In this document: positions 23,801 through 42,921 of the stretch, piece after piece
How positions within the stretch are numbered: the first letter of the stretch is position 1
Layout: the number at the start of each line of letters is the position of its first letter
Origin: Theobroma cacao
Lineage: Eukaryota > Streptophyta > Magnoliopsida > Malvales > Malvaceae
DNA: 64,000 nucleotides
Direction of reading: 5' to 3'
Assembly: GCF_000208745.1 (NCBI RefSeq)
Contig: NC_030852.1
Coordinates: 30,830,969-30,894,968, forward strand
Program-made: the position numbers and the translations under genes
Notes under the pieces: model-generated
What the model was told of the DNA's origin: nothing
What the model saw: the letters and a program-made list of their open reading frames with translations, nothing else
Database searches by the model: none

Positions 23801-25908
23801 CGGAATAGAAACACAAAAGGCCGCCCTTTTGTCGTGGTTTTCTTCATCTTTTTTGGTCATTAACAGGTCGCGCTAAACTATACCCCCTTCATTTTTAACC
23901 CAAAAATTGGTTGTTAATTGCTATATGATGTGAGATTATAGAGTGCCTCTTCCTTTTTTGGTTTTGTTTTATAATTCCCAGTTATTTTTTCTACGCTGGT
24001 TATGTCTGTCGATTGATTTTGATGGTGAAATTAGAAAAACTCTAATTTCTGAGCGCTTTAACTTTTTGCCTTGGTTAACTTATTTCAGTTTTCATCTTGT
24101 TGTTTCAGAGGAAATTTTAAATTTTATAATAACAATTTGCCAAGTGTCGTAATTGTATCTTCAAGGAATCCGGCTGGAGATGGAATCTGGGCAGGTCACG
24201 GGCGCATTGCCTTTTGCATAGCTTTCCTTGTTATGAGGTGTCGCTTATGTGTTTCTATCGTCTGTCAACTGCAAGAAACTTAAGAGTTACAACAAAAAAC
24301 TAAGTTAATTACTATTTATTTTAACTTAAGAGTTACAACAAACAAATAGTAAACCCATTTGAAAGGTTTCCCGTTCTAATTTGTGGGAGAAATTTGAAAT
24401 TGATGAGATATAAAACAAGAAAAAAAAAAAAAAAGCTTGATCAAATGATCTATAATTCTTCTGTGCTTCCATTTTTAAGTAAAAAAAAGTTTTGCCAGGA
24501 GCAACCAATTTAATCTTGGTAAAGATCCGCTTACTATATTAAGTAATGAAGATATTTACTTTTTCATTGTAAAATGATTAATGCATATTGAAATTGATTT
24601 ATGGTTGAAATTTCAATGACTTTAAATTGAATAAGAATGTAAATAAAAGCTAATTAAAAATGAGAAACGATATGAACAAATTATGACCTTAAAATTGTTT
24701 GAAAAAGACGTGTAAATATTTCACTATTTTTATTAATAATGGAGAGAATTTATCCTTTAATTTCTACGAGTTTGAGCTATGGACAAGTCACCAGTTTTAT
24801 ATATCTTATTTGATTTGGCCACTGGCATGTAAGTTTTAAGCGACAATTATGTTTAGTTTATTAGTTTGTGTTGGTCATTGTCAAGGAAAGGCGAAGAGTA
24901 AGACAAGAACAGAGAAAGATCGTGAAGCATGAGGGATATGCCGATATGACAGTGGGAATATACTCGTTTGGTGCAGCCTCTTTGAATGGTTGGCACACCC
25001 TAGTACATAACTTCAAGCTTTCTGTTACGTTTTCTTTCATACAAAGGCACAAAACATTTGGGCACACTTCTTTCGTGGCGAATATAAGCCATAGGCTGGT
25101 TGATCTTTGGTTAGATGGGAAAGAATGTATTCGTTAGGTAAAGCCCATTGGCCTTAGATGGAAATGTAAAACCATTAGATTTTTTTGGTAGGTAAAACGT
25201 GCATTCTCCAGTTGTTAAAGAAAGAAGGGTGCCTAGATTTTTCAGTCGAGAACTAACGATGTGATAATGCTGATATTGCAATTGTAGACACATTTAAAAG
25301 GTCACCACTCTTTTCATAATATCAAGTTGTGGTCCGATAAACTTAGATGTCTTTGACGCGTTAAAATCTTCCAAGCTTGGATTTCCACTTCTTTATTTTT
25401 ATTTTTTTCTGAGAGCATAAGAAGGAATTTTGGTTGTAGTTTTCTTAACATAATAGTACCATTTTAGCCTTACATGGAGATGCTGTTTCCATAGGTGGCC
25501 CGTGCGAGGCGTCGAGTTCCAGTTTTGTGAGAGCAAAAGCTTATGCAAGGGCCGACCCCCCCACCCCAGCCCTTTGCGACACGCTAAAGATCCACGCGCG
25601 CCTTTCCTTTTTTTCTTGAACAAACAAATCCTGGCCAGAAGGTGTTGGTGCAGAAATAATCTATGGAGAAAAGTAGAAAAGAAACGTGTGACTCTAAATT
25701 GTGATGTTTTTCTGTATCAGAGGAAGAACAAAAAGTAAAGTTGATATCGTGAATTATTGTAACGAACATGTGAATTAGAGGCGTAATATGCATCATTTTC
25801 TTGAACTTGGCTGGCATTGCAGCTGTAATTTCCTCTTTGGAAGATGCAAAAATTTATTACCGCTTGAAAAATATTGCTTTTAGCAAGAATATAAATTTGG
25901 TCTTCTTA

Positions 25909-25917
25909 AAAATATCT
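25909..25917 (+). promoter_or_regulatory. Evening element (distal), GBSSI promoter
   Basis: Exact AAAATATCT, the clock evening element recognised by CCA1/LHY-type MYB factors, about 1.33 kb upstream of the GBSSI ATG. Confidence 0.35.
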
Positions 25918-26303
25918 CATAATTTAAATCAACAATACTATTTCAATATTATAATTAAGTATTTGATTCATTAATTGATGAATGATTTTTTTTTAAAAGG
26001 TAAAATTCGAATTCCTTAATTCAATTAATAATACTTTAAGACTAAAAATTTACCTCGAAACATTTTTTTTTATACTTGCACTGAATTCCATTATTTATTT
26101 CACATTCATATTTAAGTGTCATAATGGGTTATGCTATTCATTCTTGAAGACGAAAATCGTGCCTGCATTTAGCTTAGCAACTTGATCAGAATTTTAAGTA
26201 AGTTAATGTGTCCACAAATTGAGTGGCAGGTGGAAACCCAAAAAGCTAAGAACATTGAATTTCCAACCTCTCACGGGGGAGAGGCCAAGAGTTCTCCTGG
26301 GAA

Positions 26304-26312
26304 AAAATATCT
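26304..26312 (+). promoter_or_regulatory. Evening element (proximal), GBSSI promoter
   Basis: A second exact AAAATATCT, about 580 bases upstream of the TATA-like box at 26885. Arabidopsis GBS1 transcription is known to be under CCA1/LHY control, which makes this copy plausible. Confidence 0.4.
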
Positions 26313-26826
26313 TCCACCTCACATGCATTGCTGGTGAATCATCGTGATTGAAAAACTTGGGGACTACTACCAATTACTAAAAACGAAGGGGGAAAAACAT
26401 GTAGCCAACCTGCTCCATTACAAAATAAGCACAGCAGAACACAGGGTTCCGTGGCTTCTATGCCGTCAGTTAATTAGTTTATTAAAAAATTAATTTGAAG
26501 TACTAAAATTATAAAATCTCTTGGAAAGCAACACTCAAGTCTCTGAGGAAGAAACAGACATTTGTTGGACCCCACCAATTATGGACCCTGAACCTCGAGA
26601 TTGCACTCTCCGGTGTCGTTTTTAATCCACTTGGAGCCATTCCTCTGTTCAACGTGACAAATTAAATAAGAAAAAGAAATATCATTTATAAGCTCACATT
26701 TCTACACTGAAGAATGACCGCTAATTTCCAGCATATTCGTACGGATGCTAGGGGTCCCACTTTACACTTGGGAAGCAGACTTGAGGGCTTAAGCGGTGGA
26801 AGGACACTCAACCGTTCTCGTAATGC

Positions 26827-26890
26827 CACGTGTTGTGGCACGGTCAGCAATGCAATCAGTGCAAATTGGCAGATCCTCCATGGATATAAG
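26827..26890 (+). promoter_or_regulatory. G-box and TATA-like box of GBSSI
   Basis: A palindromic CACGTG lies at 26827-26832 and a TATAAG at 26885-26890. Together they would place transcription start near 26917, leaving a short non-coding leader exon before the donor at 26969. Confidence 0.4.
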
Positions 26891-26968
26891 TGACCACTTC
26901 AACTCCCGGGTACTCCGAACTGAACTCAACAACGTACGAGTCAAAAGGGATTTGTAAGCCTTGAACTG

Positions 26969-27207
26969 GTGAGTAACCTAGATTTCTATGCATGGATTTC
27001 CTAACTGATTTTGAGAGATTCACGGAATCTGTTGCGTAGGTTTCTGTTTCTTTGATGGTGGTACGCGCCAAATTTGAGACATTTTCAAGTTGTTGTTACG
27101 TTATCTGTATAAAAATTAAAAAAGTTTGCTTCTTTTTTTTACTTATAATGATTTTTGGACATGGGTTAAGTTGTTTATCTCCTTCTCTTTCTTCTTTCTG
27201 GTCTCAG
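26969..27207 (+). other. Probable 5' leader intron of GBSSI
   Basis: A strong donor (CTG then GTGAGT) at 26969 pairs with an acceptor ending at 27207 after a long pyrimidine tract. Leader introns are known in several plant waxy genes. The ATG follows 29 bases after the acceptor. Confidence 0.5.
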
Positions 27208-27236
27208 CTTTCTCACTAATTGAAAGTACCCGAGCA

Positions 27237-30200
27237 ATGGCAACAGTGACAGCCTCACACTTCGTTTCAAGAAGTTCACATGTCAACAGCCAGGAAACAA
27301 AGGCCAAGCTGGCACAGATCGGCATGAGGAATCAAGCCATGACTCACAATGGTTTGAGGTCTTTGAACCAGGTAGATAGGTTGCAGATGAGAACCCATGC
27401 AAAGGCTGTTGCCAGGCAAGCTGTGAAAGAGGGACACCCCACTGCAAATGACAGGCCTTCCGGGAAAATTATTTGCGGAACAGGGATGAACTTGGTCTTT
27501 GTGGGAGCTGAGGTTGGTCCATGGAGCAAAACTGGTGGACTCGGTGATGTCGTTGGTGGACTTCCTCCCGCAATGGCTGTAAGTAGAGTTTTATGAGTAA
27601 CAGTGCAATGAATCATAGCCTTTTTTTTAAAAAAAAATCTGAAAACAAGTACTGTATAGTTTGCTGTTAAATTTTGCTAGTGAAGTATATTTGACACTAA
27701 GCCCTATCGCTTAACATTGAGTAGGTCAGAGGACACCGTGTTATGACAGTGTCTCCTCGCTATGATCAGTACAAGGATGCATGGGACACCTCTGTATTAG
27801 TTCAGGTACGGTTTCCGATCCTGTTAAATTCAAGAGAAATCGTATTCTGTTTATTTGGTACTTCCAATTCCATTAAAGTAAGTTATGTTTGGATTGTGTT
27901 CTTAAAGATCAGCTCCTAATATGCAGCTAAAAGTCGGGGACAAAATTGAGACTGTTCGGTTCTTCCACTGCTACAAACGTGGAGTTGATCGTGTCTTTGT
28001 CGATCACCCTATGTTTCTTGAGAAGGTTTGGAATTATCATTTATTTGTTTAATGTTTCTGTATTAAAGATTCAATTAGTTCTGTTCTTATTTCCCCTTTT
28101 CTTTTCTTTTCTTCTTCTGTTTCCTTATGTTCACTGTTCTGATGATTCAGGTATGGGGCAAAACGGGATCCAAAATATATGGCCCTCGGACAGGTTTGGA
28201 CTACAAGGACAATCAATTGCGATTTAGCTTGTTATGCCAGGTAAAACGATTTGAGTATGATTCGTCCCTTTCAAATTGTAATCATATCATGAAAATAAGG
28301 CAAGCTGATTTTTTCAAAGAATTTAGTGATGTAATTGTAACCTCTCAATAGATATAATTGAAAGCTGCGAAGCTGGCATGTGTATAAGGTTAGGTGATAC
28401 TGGTACGACAAAACAGAATTCCCCTGTAGCTGCAACAATTGTAAAAAGTTGGATAGTTTATCACATCCAGTTTAAACACCTGGGCTGTCGGTTAAACCTT
28501 TGGTTTTAACTGTCTAATCAGAAACAAGCTGATAAACTTATGGCTAGTGTTCTCGTGTAGAACTTCCAAAGACTAGCTAGTATTAGATGTTTTAGTGTAA
28601 AAACTAAAGGAAACTTAGTTGGTACTGCTCTAGAAACTGTACTGCTGCTTGTTAGACAAGATTATGGTAACTGAAACTTTACTTGGATTTGTAAATTGTG
28701 AAAAACGGTCCACAATATTTCATGTTATTTCCATCTTACTGATGGTGTGGCCTATAAGTTGCACCTTGTATGTCGCCACTTAGCCAGTCAAGTTAAATTA
28801 GTATAATTTTTTCATTTGCAGGCTGCTCTGGAGGCACCCAGAGTTTTGAATTTAAATAGCAACAAATATTTCTCAGGACCATACGGTATCAACTTTTCCA
28901 CTTCAGTCTTAACCTTGAAAGTTAACTCTTTTGTCATGAAATGATTTAGGCTGATGTGCATGACCGTCTTCTGCAGGGGAAGATGTTGTCTTCATTGCCA
29001 ACGATTGGCACACTGCTCTTCTTCCATGCTATTTGAAAAGCATGTACCAATCCAGGGGCATCTACATGAATGCCAAGGTATGATGGCCTCTGGTTGAAGT
29101 AAATATGATCTTACTAATTTGGACCTGCAGAAGCTTAAAACTTACAGTGTGCTCGATAAATATCGCAGGTTGCCTTTTGCATCCACAACATAGTCTATCA
29201 GGGAAGATTTGCCTTTGCAGATTTCTCACTTCTCAATTTGCCCGCTCGGTTCAAGAGTTCATTTGACTTCATGGATGGGTATGAAATAATATTTGATATT
29301 TTTGCCATAATTAGGAACTTTGCTTAATATTATTTTGGTGAATTATTTTCTTTAGCCAAGGACTTAAAAGGTTTTGATTGACAGGTATGACAAGCCTGTC
29401 AAGGGAAGGAAAATTAATTGGATGAAGGCTGGAATTATAGAATCAGACAGAGTCTTGACTGTAAGCCCATACTATGCCCAGGAGCTTGTTTCTGGTGCAG
29501 ACAAAGGTGCTGAACTTGATACCATCATTCGTAAAGCGTGCATCACTGGCATTGTGAATGGCATGGATGTTCAAGAATGGAATCCTGCCACTGACAAATA
29601 CATCAGTGTCAAATATGATGCAACAACTGTAAGTGCTTTTTATAACTTCCAATTTCTCGGTCGTTTGTTTAATTAGAAGACATGTCTTATAATAAATGCC
29701 ATTGCAGGTAATGGATGCAAAGCCATTATTGAAGGAAGCTCTTCAAGCAGAAGTGGGGTTACCTTGTGACAGGGATGTTCCAGTGATCGGCTTCATTGCT
29801 AGGCTAGAAGAGCAGAAAGGTTCAGATATTTTGGCAAAAGCTATTCCAAAGTTTATTGGAGAAAATTGTCAGATCGTAGCCCTTGTTAGTGTCAAATTTT
29901 GAAATGCTTCCTTCCTGTGGTTGTTACTGTTGCTTCAATGAGTTGAGTGTTAGTAAATAATGGATGTATTTTCATTTCAGGGAACTGGAAAAAAGGCCAT
30001 GGAGAAGCAGCTTGAGCAGCTAGAGCTCCAGTATCCTGACAACGCTAGAGGAGTAGCCAAATTCAATGTTCCATTAGCCCATATGATTATTGCTGGTGCT
30101 GATTACATTTTGGTCCCTAGTAGATTTGAACCATGTGGTCTCATTCAGCTGCATGCTATGCGATATGGAACCGTAAATGCTTTTGACCATTTCCTTTTCA

Positions 30201-30894
30201 GCAACCAACTGATTTTGACTTCATGAATTTACAAAAGCAACTGGTTATACTAATCTTGCTCTCATAGTACTGAAACTATAAAACTCTACATCTGTTCTGT
30301 GCTTCAGGTGCCAATTGTTGCCTCTACTGGTGGACTCGTTGACACTGTCAAGGAAGTATACACAGGGTTCCAAATGGGAGCCTTCAGTATTGAAGTAAGT
30401 AGTAAAAAATGTTTTTGTCTGTGTGAAGTGCAACGAATGACTTGTTCATTTTTCTGTCATCTACCTATAATGGAAGATCATTCATCTCCACGGTGATGTT
30501 TTTGCAGTGTGATGCAGTGGATCCAAGTGATGTAGATAAGGTGGCAAGAAGTATCAAGAGAGCTCTTGCAACATATGGCACTCAAGCCCTGAAAGAAATG
30601 ATCCAGAATTGTATGGCACAAGATCTTTCATGGAAGGTCAGTCTTCCCATTATTGAGCATGCAGTTTCACTTGGTGGATTATGGTTACACCAAATTTAGA
30701 GCTCAAGGAAGAATGAATTCAAATTAAATAATTCTCTATTTCATTGGATTGAAATGGAAATTGGTTTATTTATGCAGGGACCATCAAAGTTGTGGGAGAA
30801 GATGTTGTTGAGCCTAGAGGTCGCTGGCAGTGAACCTGGTATTGAAGGAGAGGAGATTGCTCCTCTTGCCAAGGAAAACGTTCCCACTCCCTGA
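27237..30894 (+). CDS. GBSS1: Granule-bound starch synthase I (waxy protein)
   Basis: Plastid ADP-glucose glucosyltransferase (GT5) that makes amylose inside starch granules. Thirteen exons: 27237-27578, 27725-27805, 27927-28025, 28151-28240, 28822-28885, 28977-29077, 29169-29278, 29385-29628, 29708-29884, 29981-30172, 30308-30394, 30508-30636, 30778-30894, giving 610 residues, the usual size. Residues 1 to about 75 are a Ser/Arg-rich chloroplast transit peptide. The catalytic domain begins [19 protein letters not shown] with the ADP-glucose-binding KTGGL at 98-102. Near the C terminus come RFEPCGL (Glu486) and the STGGL loop at 506-510. The protein ends KENVPTP, typical of dicot GBSSI. All residues I can check are intact, so the gene looks functional. 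GBSSII cannot be fully excluded, but the motifs and gene order favour GBSSI. Confidence 0.97.
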
Positions 30895-32347
30895 GCATGG
30901 AGACTAATGGGTTTGAATGTTCAAGTATTGACTTCAGCAAGCAAAGGCATAGCGCTAACTACTAAGTACCTTCTTTCTTTAATACAACTATGTTATCTAT
31001 CAACTGTGGACAGCCATTTGCTTGAGCGGTGGAAAACAAACTCCCCTGCAGGTGCAGTCGATGCTTTTTTGGAAGGTGAAAAGATAGGAGCTTGTGTAAA
31101 GATATAGTAATGAAGGTAACAGGTGTTGTTGATGTTCGCGATAACTAAACAGGGAACCAATTTCTGTGCATAGCTTTATGCGTTATGTCAAGTAAATAAA
31201 AGAGTCTTCAACTTCTAGAAATAAGGTGGCTTTGGAATGTGTATGATTGCATCATATTTGAGCTACTACGAAAATGCTGAATGTTATGACCCCTGCCCCC
31301 CGCCGCCCAACCCATATCAAATGGCATTTGATTGAGAATGGGCCATTCACCTTCAAGCTGGCCCAGAGAGAAAAACAGACATAAACATTACTTTGGGAAA
31401 ATCCAACTAAAATAAAACAAAAAAAGGGGTACACATACAGCAATGGGGTCTGCATGTACCACTGGTAGTACTATACCTTTAGACATTGAACCAACGGCTG
31501 AGATCAGCCCCTCAGGGTGGAGCCACCGAAAGCGACTCCCAATCACTTTGCTTTCCATGGATGCCACGTATCTGATGCTGATTCTCTGTCGTCTTCCCAA
31601 TGTCACGCTGAAAGCGTAGCGCACTGAATTAAATACTTTGACACTAATAATCGAATTAAGTAAAAGAAATTGTTAATAAGGTCTAAAGAAAAGTGAACGG
31701 TGACCCATGTGAAGAGTGTCGGAGAAGCAAACCTTTGGCCCCACCAAAAATACAACAGCACAATCACAATATATAAACATTCGGTGAGCATTTATCGTCT
31801 GCTCATAAATAATCTACCCCTTTTGATTGCGAATCATTAGCTAATCCCCATCGTGAAAATCTTGATCAACACTCTACAATCGCCGCCTCTAAGAATTCTG
31901 CCGCCCTTTATATCAACGTCAAGTTATTCAATCCCGGCGCAGACTCTGCCAACTAAACCCAAACAGAGGGGGAAGTCCTTACGTCTAAAGCCTTTTTTTT
32001 TTTCTTACTTTTCTTCTTTTGCCAACCTAAGCTCCCATTGCTTTCGAGGTTTGCTTGTCGACATTGCACAGCTGTCTGCTTGAGTGATAAAGGCCGAACT
32101 CTCCGCTCACTCATTGCTCTACTACTCTTATCAACTCTCGCATCAGCTCATTACAGTTGTCACTCGAAGCTTGTAAGAAAGTGACTGAAAAATCTTGAAG
32201 AATTTCTTGTTTGTTGTCTTGCTTAACACTTTTGGCGACTCAATTTGCGTGTTCATTGACGGCTTTTACCTTTAAAAAACAAAGATACTTAAAAGCCATT
32301 TTGCCCCTGCACACTCACTCACTCACTTTACCAACTGCTCTGTTCTC
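30895..32347. other. GBSSI 3' region and glucanase promoter
   Basis: About 300 bases of GBSSI 3' UTR ending near an AATAAA at 31195-31200. The remainder is presumed promoter and leader of the glucanase gene. No other coding sequence is supported, and frames at 31388 and 31853 show no family. Confidence 0.55.
31195..31200 (+). terminator. Polyadenylation signal of GBSSI
   Basis: Canonical AATAAA about 300 bases after the GBSSI stop codon, a typical 3' UTR length. Confidence 0.5.
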
Positions 32348-33858
32348 ATGGGGTTCCCTAGATTCTTCTGCTATGCTTCTATTATTCTTTCAATTTCAGG
32401 TACTGGGTAACTCACACTCTAATTTTATTTACTGGGATTGAATTATAATGCATTAATTTGCTAATTTTTGTTTGCATTTCCTTTTTGGTTATTGCAGCTT
32501 ATTTGTTTCCAATTATGGTTAATTCAATTGGGATCAATTATGGACAAATAGCCAACAATCTTCCATCCCCAGAAGACGTAGTGCCACTAGTAAAATCAAT
32601 TGGAGCCACCAAAGTGAAACTCTACGATGCAGATCCAGGAGTCCTTAGCGCATTCGCAAACACCGGCGTCGAATTCATCGTAGGTTTAGGCAACGAGTAC
32701 TTGGACAGGATGCAAGATCCGGCTAAAGCAGAAGCTTGGGTCAAGCAAAACGTTCAAGCCCACTTACCCGCTACAAAAATCACATGCATCTTCGTCGGAA
32801 ACGAGGTTCTCACTTTCAACGACACTACTCTCTCAGACAACCTTCTCCCGGCAATGCAAAGCGTTCACACTGCGCTGGTTAACCTCGGACTCGACAAACA
32901 AGTAACTGTCACGACAGCACATTCCTTAGCCATTCTCGAAACCTCTTATCCGCCTTCAGCTGGAGCGTTCCGTGAAGATCTGATAGATTGTTTAAGCGAA
33001 ACTTTGAGTTTTCATCAAAAAACTGGGTCTCCTTTTTTGATTAATGCGTATCCGTACTTTGCTTATAAGGGAAACCCCAAGCAAGTTTCGTTAGATTTTG
33101 TTCTTTTTCAGCCTAACCAGGGAGTTATCGATCAAGCGACGAATTTACATTACGACAACATGTTATACGCTCAAATCGACGCCGTTTATTCTGCTTTAGC
33201 TTCGTTAGGTTACAAGAAGCTGGCCGTTCATATATCGGAAACTGGGTGGCCTTCAAAGGGAGATGAAGATGAGGCTGGAGCCACACCCGATAATGCCAAG
33301 AAATATAATGGGAATTTGATTAAATTGATGTCGAAGAAAACAGGGACCCCACTGAGGCCGAATTCGGATCTTAATATTTATGTTTTTGCCTTGTTTAATG
33401 AGAATATGAAACCAGGTCCCACTTCAGAGAGGAATTATGGGTTGTTTAAGCCTGATGGAACGCCGGTGTATCCTCTCGGGATTAGTACGAACGACGTAGT
33501 TGGGAGTAATACAACCGCCGGTGGAAGCATTGGGAATGCCGTGACGCAACCGTCTTCTCCGACCAGTTCTTCCACAGGCTATTTGTCTATTTCTTCCGCA
33601 ACGGTAAGTTTTGGGTAAAAGTTGGGAGCTTTCCACATTTCTAACGGTTAATTTCCTCTTTTTCATTGCGGATATTCCGTTATCTTGATAAGATTTAAGA
33701 CACACCATTCGTTTAGTTCTGTTTGCGACTGATAATGACAAACTCCGTAATGGTGACATTTACGTTTTTCAATTTTTGGTTGATAGCAGGAAAGATATCA
33801 ATTCATCGGGCATGTACTGCTGCCGGCCTCATTCTTATTGATTAAAACGTTGGTGTAG
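32348..33858 (+). CDS. GPI-anchored glucan endo-1,3-beta-glucosidase (GH17)
   Basis: Hydrolyses callose-type 1,3-beta-glucans at the cell surface or plasmodesmata. Three exons: 32348-32399, 32498-33603, 33790-33858, giving 408 residues. Exon 1 starts MGFPRFFCYASIILSIS and with exon 2 encodes a signal peptide of about 26 residues; the longer frame from 32458 starts inside an intron and is rejected. The GH17 domain runs from SIGINYGQ (about 27) to about 345, with acid/base Glu120 in VGNEVL and nucleophile Glu265 in ISETGWPSKGD. A Ser/Thr-rich linker follows, and the last exon adds a hydrophobic end (GHVLLPASFLLIKTLV) that fits a GPI signal. There is no CBM43/X8 domain. It is closest in style to Arabidopsis BG11/BG14. 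Reading into the last intron would give a short soluble-type ending. Confidence 0.92.
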
Positions 33859-35234
33859 AGACGAATTCAAAGCTCTTTTTTTTTATCAAGATTTAGAGAA
33901 AATTTTTTCTTTTTTTTTTTTTTTTATTAAAAAGGGCAATGGAGAGGGTGATATAAAGAGAATAAGGGGCAGCTTCGTTGTTAGGGAAAGGTAAATTCTG
34001 TTTCTTTGCTTGTACGCTAACATTGTGTCAGGGGGAACACCATCAACTTTACCTTGACTGCCATCCCACCCAAAAAAAAACAATGGAAGGGCATGTAAAT
34101 AGATATCCAACGAGCCCTAGTCTGTCAACTTTTTAATTTAGGGTTGATAGAGGCAACCGGGGCAATGGTGGGTGGTGGTGGCGTAAGCTCTGACTGGGAA
34201 ATTGAACATGATTCGGGTTGCTTTTGATCTTTTTAGCTGGCACTCAAGTGTGATCTTTTTCACTTTTTGGTGTTATTTTTGCAGGGTGTTAGGTTGTTGA
34301 TTGAGAGAGTTTGGTAGAGGGAGGGGACCGCAGCTTAGACTAAGTTTAAATGATGATTATTAATTTGCTACATTATTGTTTTTTGTTATCTCCCTTCTTG
34401 TTGTAGTGAACAATTATGAAATTTTTTATTTTATATATCTGTTCAGCAATCATCTCAAACCAACAACCTGATTCCCGTCCCTGTTCAGCATAAGAAAAGA
34501 GAAGGAAAAATGAACAGTCTCAAAGTGATTTGGGTCCTTGTTTTATTAATAAATACTATAATTATATCTTTATATTATGCCATCGAAGATTCGGTTGAAA
34601 GTTGGTAGGGGCATGATTGACGTTAGTTTAAAGGTTCACTAAGAATAAGATTCCAGATAACTTGTTCTTTTCTGCCTTACAAGACAAATTCCCATACAGA
34701 AAAACACCTTTCATGTAATGAAAAGCAAAGAGAGGATTAAGAATGTCATTGCTCTAGTATCTTAAAACATTTACATCCATCGCCAAACATTAATAATGTC
34801 AAATGACTTGGTAGAGATTAAATCATCTTCCAATTTAATCGCTGAGTCAGGTGACAGATACTTCTGTAAAGAGGTGATAATAGATTGGTTACTACCGCAT
34901 TGTTCATAATACAAATTACGCACCTATAACTATAAGCAGACCTAGTACTCTGACCAAAATTTCTTTCAAAAAATTTTAATAAATAATTGAACTAATATTT
35001 GCCCCACCTTTGAGTTGTGTCACCCTGTCGCTGTCGCTGTGAGTTGGTTATGTCCACGCCAGTGCTAGGGTCCCCTATCTTCTATAACATGTGGGCTCCC
35101 AACGGCTTTCTCGGCCAAGTAAAATCATCAGTTCATCACATGGTACAACAGCGAGTATGAGGTGAGCCCAGACTAACCTCAAATGGAGGCAGCTCCAGAA
35201 GCAATAGTATCGTAAAATGCACTCGATCAGGGCC
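33859..35234. other. Convergent intergenic region
   Basis: Lies between the 3' ends of the glucanase (+) and the ubiquitin protease (-). It should contain both 3' UTRs. A long T run sits at about 33907-33925. No gene is recognised. Confidence 0.6.
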
Positions 35235-41132
<5,898 letters not shown>

Positions 41133-42921
41133 GATCGATGAATCACTACCCTACACAATCAACCAAACACAAATTCTTTTAAAAACCGAAAAAAAAAAAA
41201 AGAATCATCAAAACTCCAATCCAGAAATCAAACAGATTTGAATCACCTACAGAGATCAGAATCAAAGCAGACAATTGGTTGTTCGTCGACGAGAGAATGT
41301 ACCGAAATTGGGAGAGACAATTTGAAAAAACAAAAAAGAAGAAAGAAAAGGGAAAGATGGAATATTCGAGGGAACCCTAAACAGGTCGGGGAGGAAGGGA
41401 GGGAGAGAGGGGTTTGGGGTTGGAGTAAATTGGAGAAGCCAACTTAAACTTACCGTCTTTTCAACGATCTTGTCTTTTTTCAACTTTAAGTCACGCACCT
41501 TTTTATAGGCGTCCACGATACAACGATAAATAACCCGAATCATACTTAAATTTGAATTATTATATATATATATATATTTCTTTTCTTTTCTTTTTCTTTT
41601 CTCTATTTACTGTTTTTAACTCCTTTTTCCCTCGTTTTTCCATTGCAATCAGAACATGTCAATGACCGTTCGTACCTTAAACACCGGTTTTATTGCAAGG
41701 ATTTTTTTTTTTTTTACTTGCAGCCATATCGTGAGGAAAAAGAATGCGTTTAAATTAACATTAAATTTTGATTTCTCCTCTTAACAATTTGATGACTCAT
41801 TTTCTCTCACGTAATCGATCTCGTGGATTGTGAGTGATTCAATATTCAGTTACTACTACTAGCAATAATATTTTTATCCAATATGGCAATCAATGATTAT
41901 TATTATTATTATTATTACTATACTATATAAATACAAGTCCATCTTTGATTCTTCTTATCTTCTCTGTCAAATGAAAATGGGGAGGTAAGGTAGGTTGTAA
42001 AGGGCCAAAGAAAAATCTACTCGCCTTCTTTAGTAATGACAATATATTACTACAATTATGACAACGAAATATGAAAGAGCACTCAAATCTTCTTTATTGA
42101 TAGCCGTGTTATCTCCAATCAATATTTTCTTGTTGCGTGAAATTAAATATTTATTTTATTTTATTTTATTCATGCTTTGATTTGCATTTAAAACAACCAC
42201 AAATCTATATTTTTTTTTTTTGGAACAGGATCTATTTTTATAACTTAAGAATGAAACAAAGTGAAAATGGACACTTTGATGACTGTACCATGAAGAACAC
42301 ATTTTACCTATTGTAGAGATTTTTACCTTTGCTTCCACAAATATATATATTCCTTGGAACAACTTGGGATACAAAATAAAGGAATGGACAAGCGATTATC
42401 GTTCCACCCTTCCAAACCAAAATGATTCGCAACCCAACGCATCAAGCAACACATGACGATTGGTTGATTTCAAAAACCCACACTTGTAACCTACAATGGA
42501 TCTGATGTAATATATATGGTGGTTTTGTTCATTAGTTTCGTAAATGTAATACTATACATTAAGGATTGTTCATCGAAATATTTAAGTGGAGACAAAATTA
42601 AAACTTTTCTTAAAACTCGGGGCAGCCACGCAATACTACCAAAAAATCCGTCTATGTATATGTACACGAATATTACATTTTCCAATCAGACAACAGACCG
42701 GCACTAACATCTAGCAACTCTTCAAAGCCAATAGTGAATCGCCATTGCCGCTAAAAGGAAAGTGGTCGCTGCATGCAGAGATTCATCTCAAAAGGTGACG
42801 ACCGCATGGAAGATAAGACTCGCTATCAGAAACACAAGAGCACTGTCCAAAAGTTAAAACTACGAAGCCCATTTCTTCATATTGGGTAGCCAGTTGAAAA
42901 GATGAGTAGACAGGCCTCAAG
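41133..42921. other. UBP promoter and PHD-gene 3' region
   Basis: Begins with the UBP 5' UTR, including a candidate intron 41151-41246 on the minus strand. It then holds a TA run near 41560-41577 and an ATT trinucleotide run near 41895-41917. The part next to 42921 should be the 3' UTR of the PHD gene. No gene is seen. Confidence 0.6.

Larger units (their letters stand above)
23801..27236. other. Intergenic and promoter region of GBSSI
   Basis: Starts with the 3' UTR of small gene 4. The middle is AT-rich and unremarkable; frames at 23943, 24868 and 25502 show no family. The last 1.4 kb should be the GBSSI promoter, with two evening elements, a G-box, a TATA-like box and a probable leader intron. 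Confidence 0.55.

Noticed and set aside
27108..27115. TATAAAAA as GBSSI TATA box
   Set aside because: It falls inside the probable leader intron (26969-27207). The TATAAG at 26885 with the donor at 26969 fits better, though this is not certain.
32458..32497. ATG at 32458 as start of the glucanase
   Set aside because: These bases lie in an intron that ends with CAG at 32497. The first exon at 32348-32399 gives a normal signal peptide and joins in frame.
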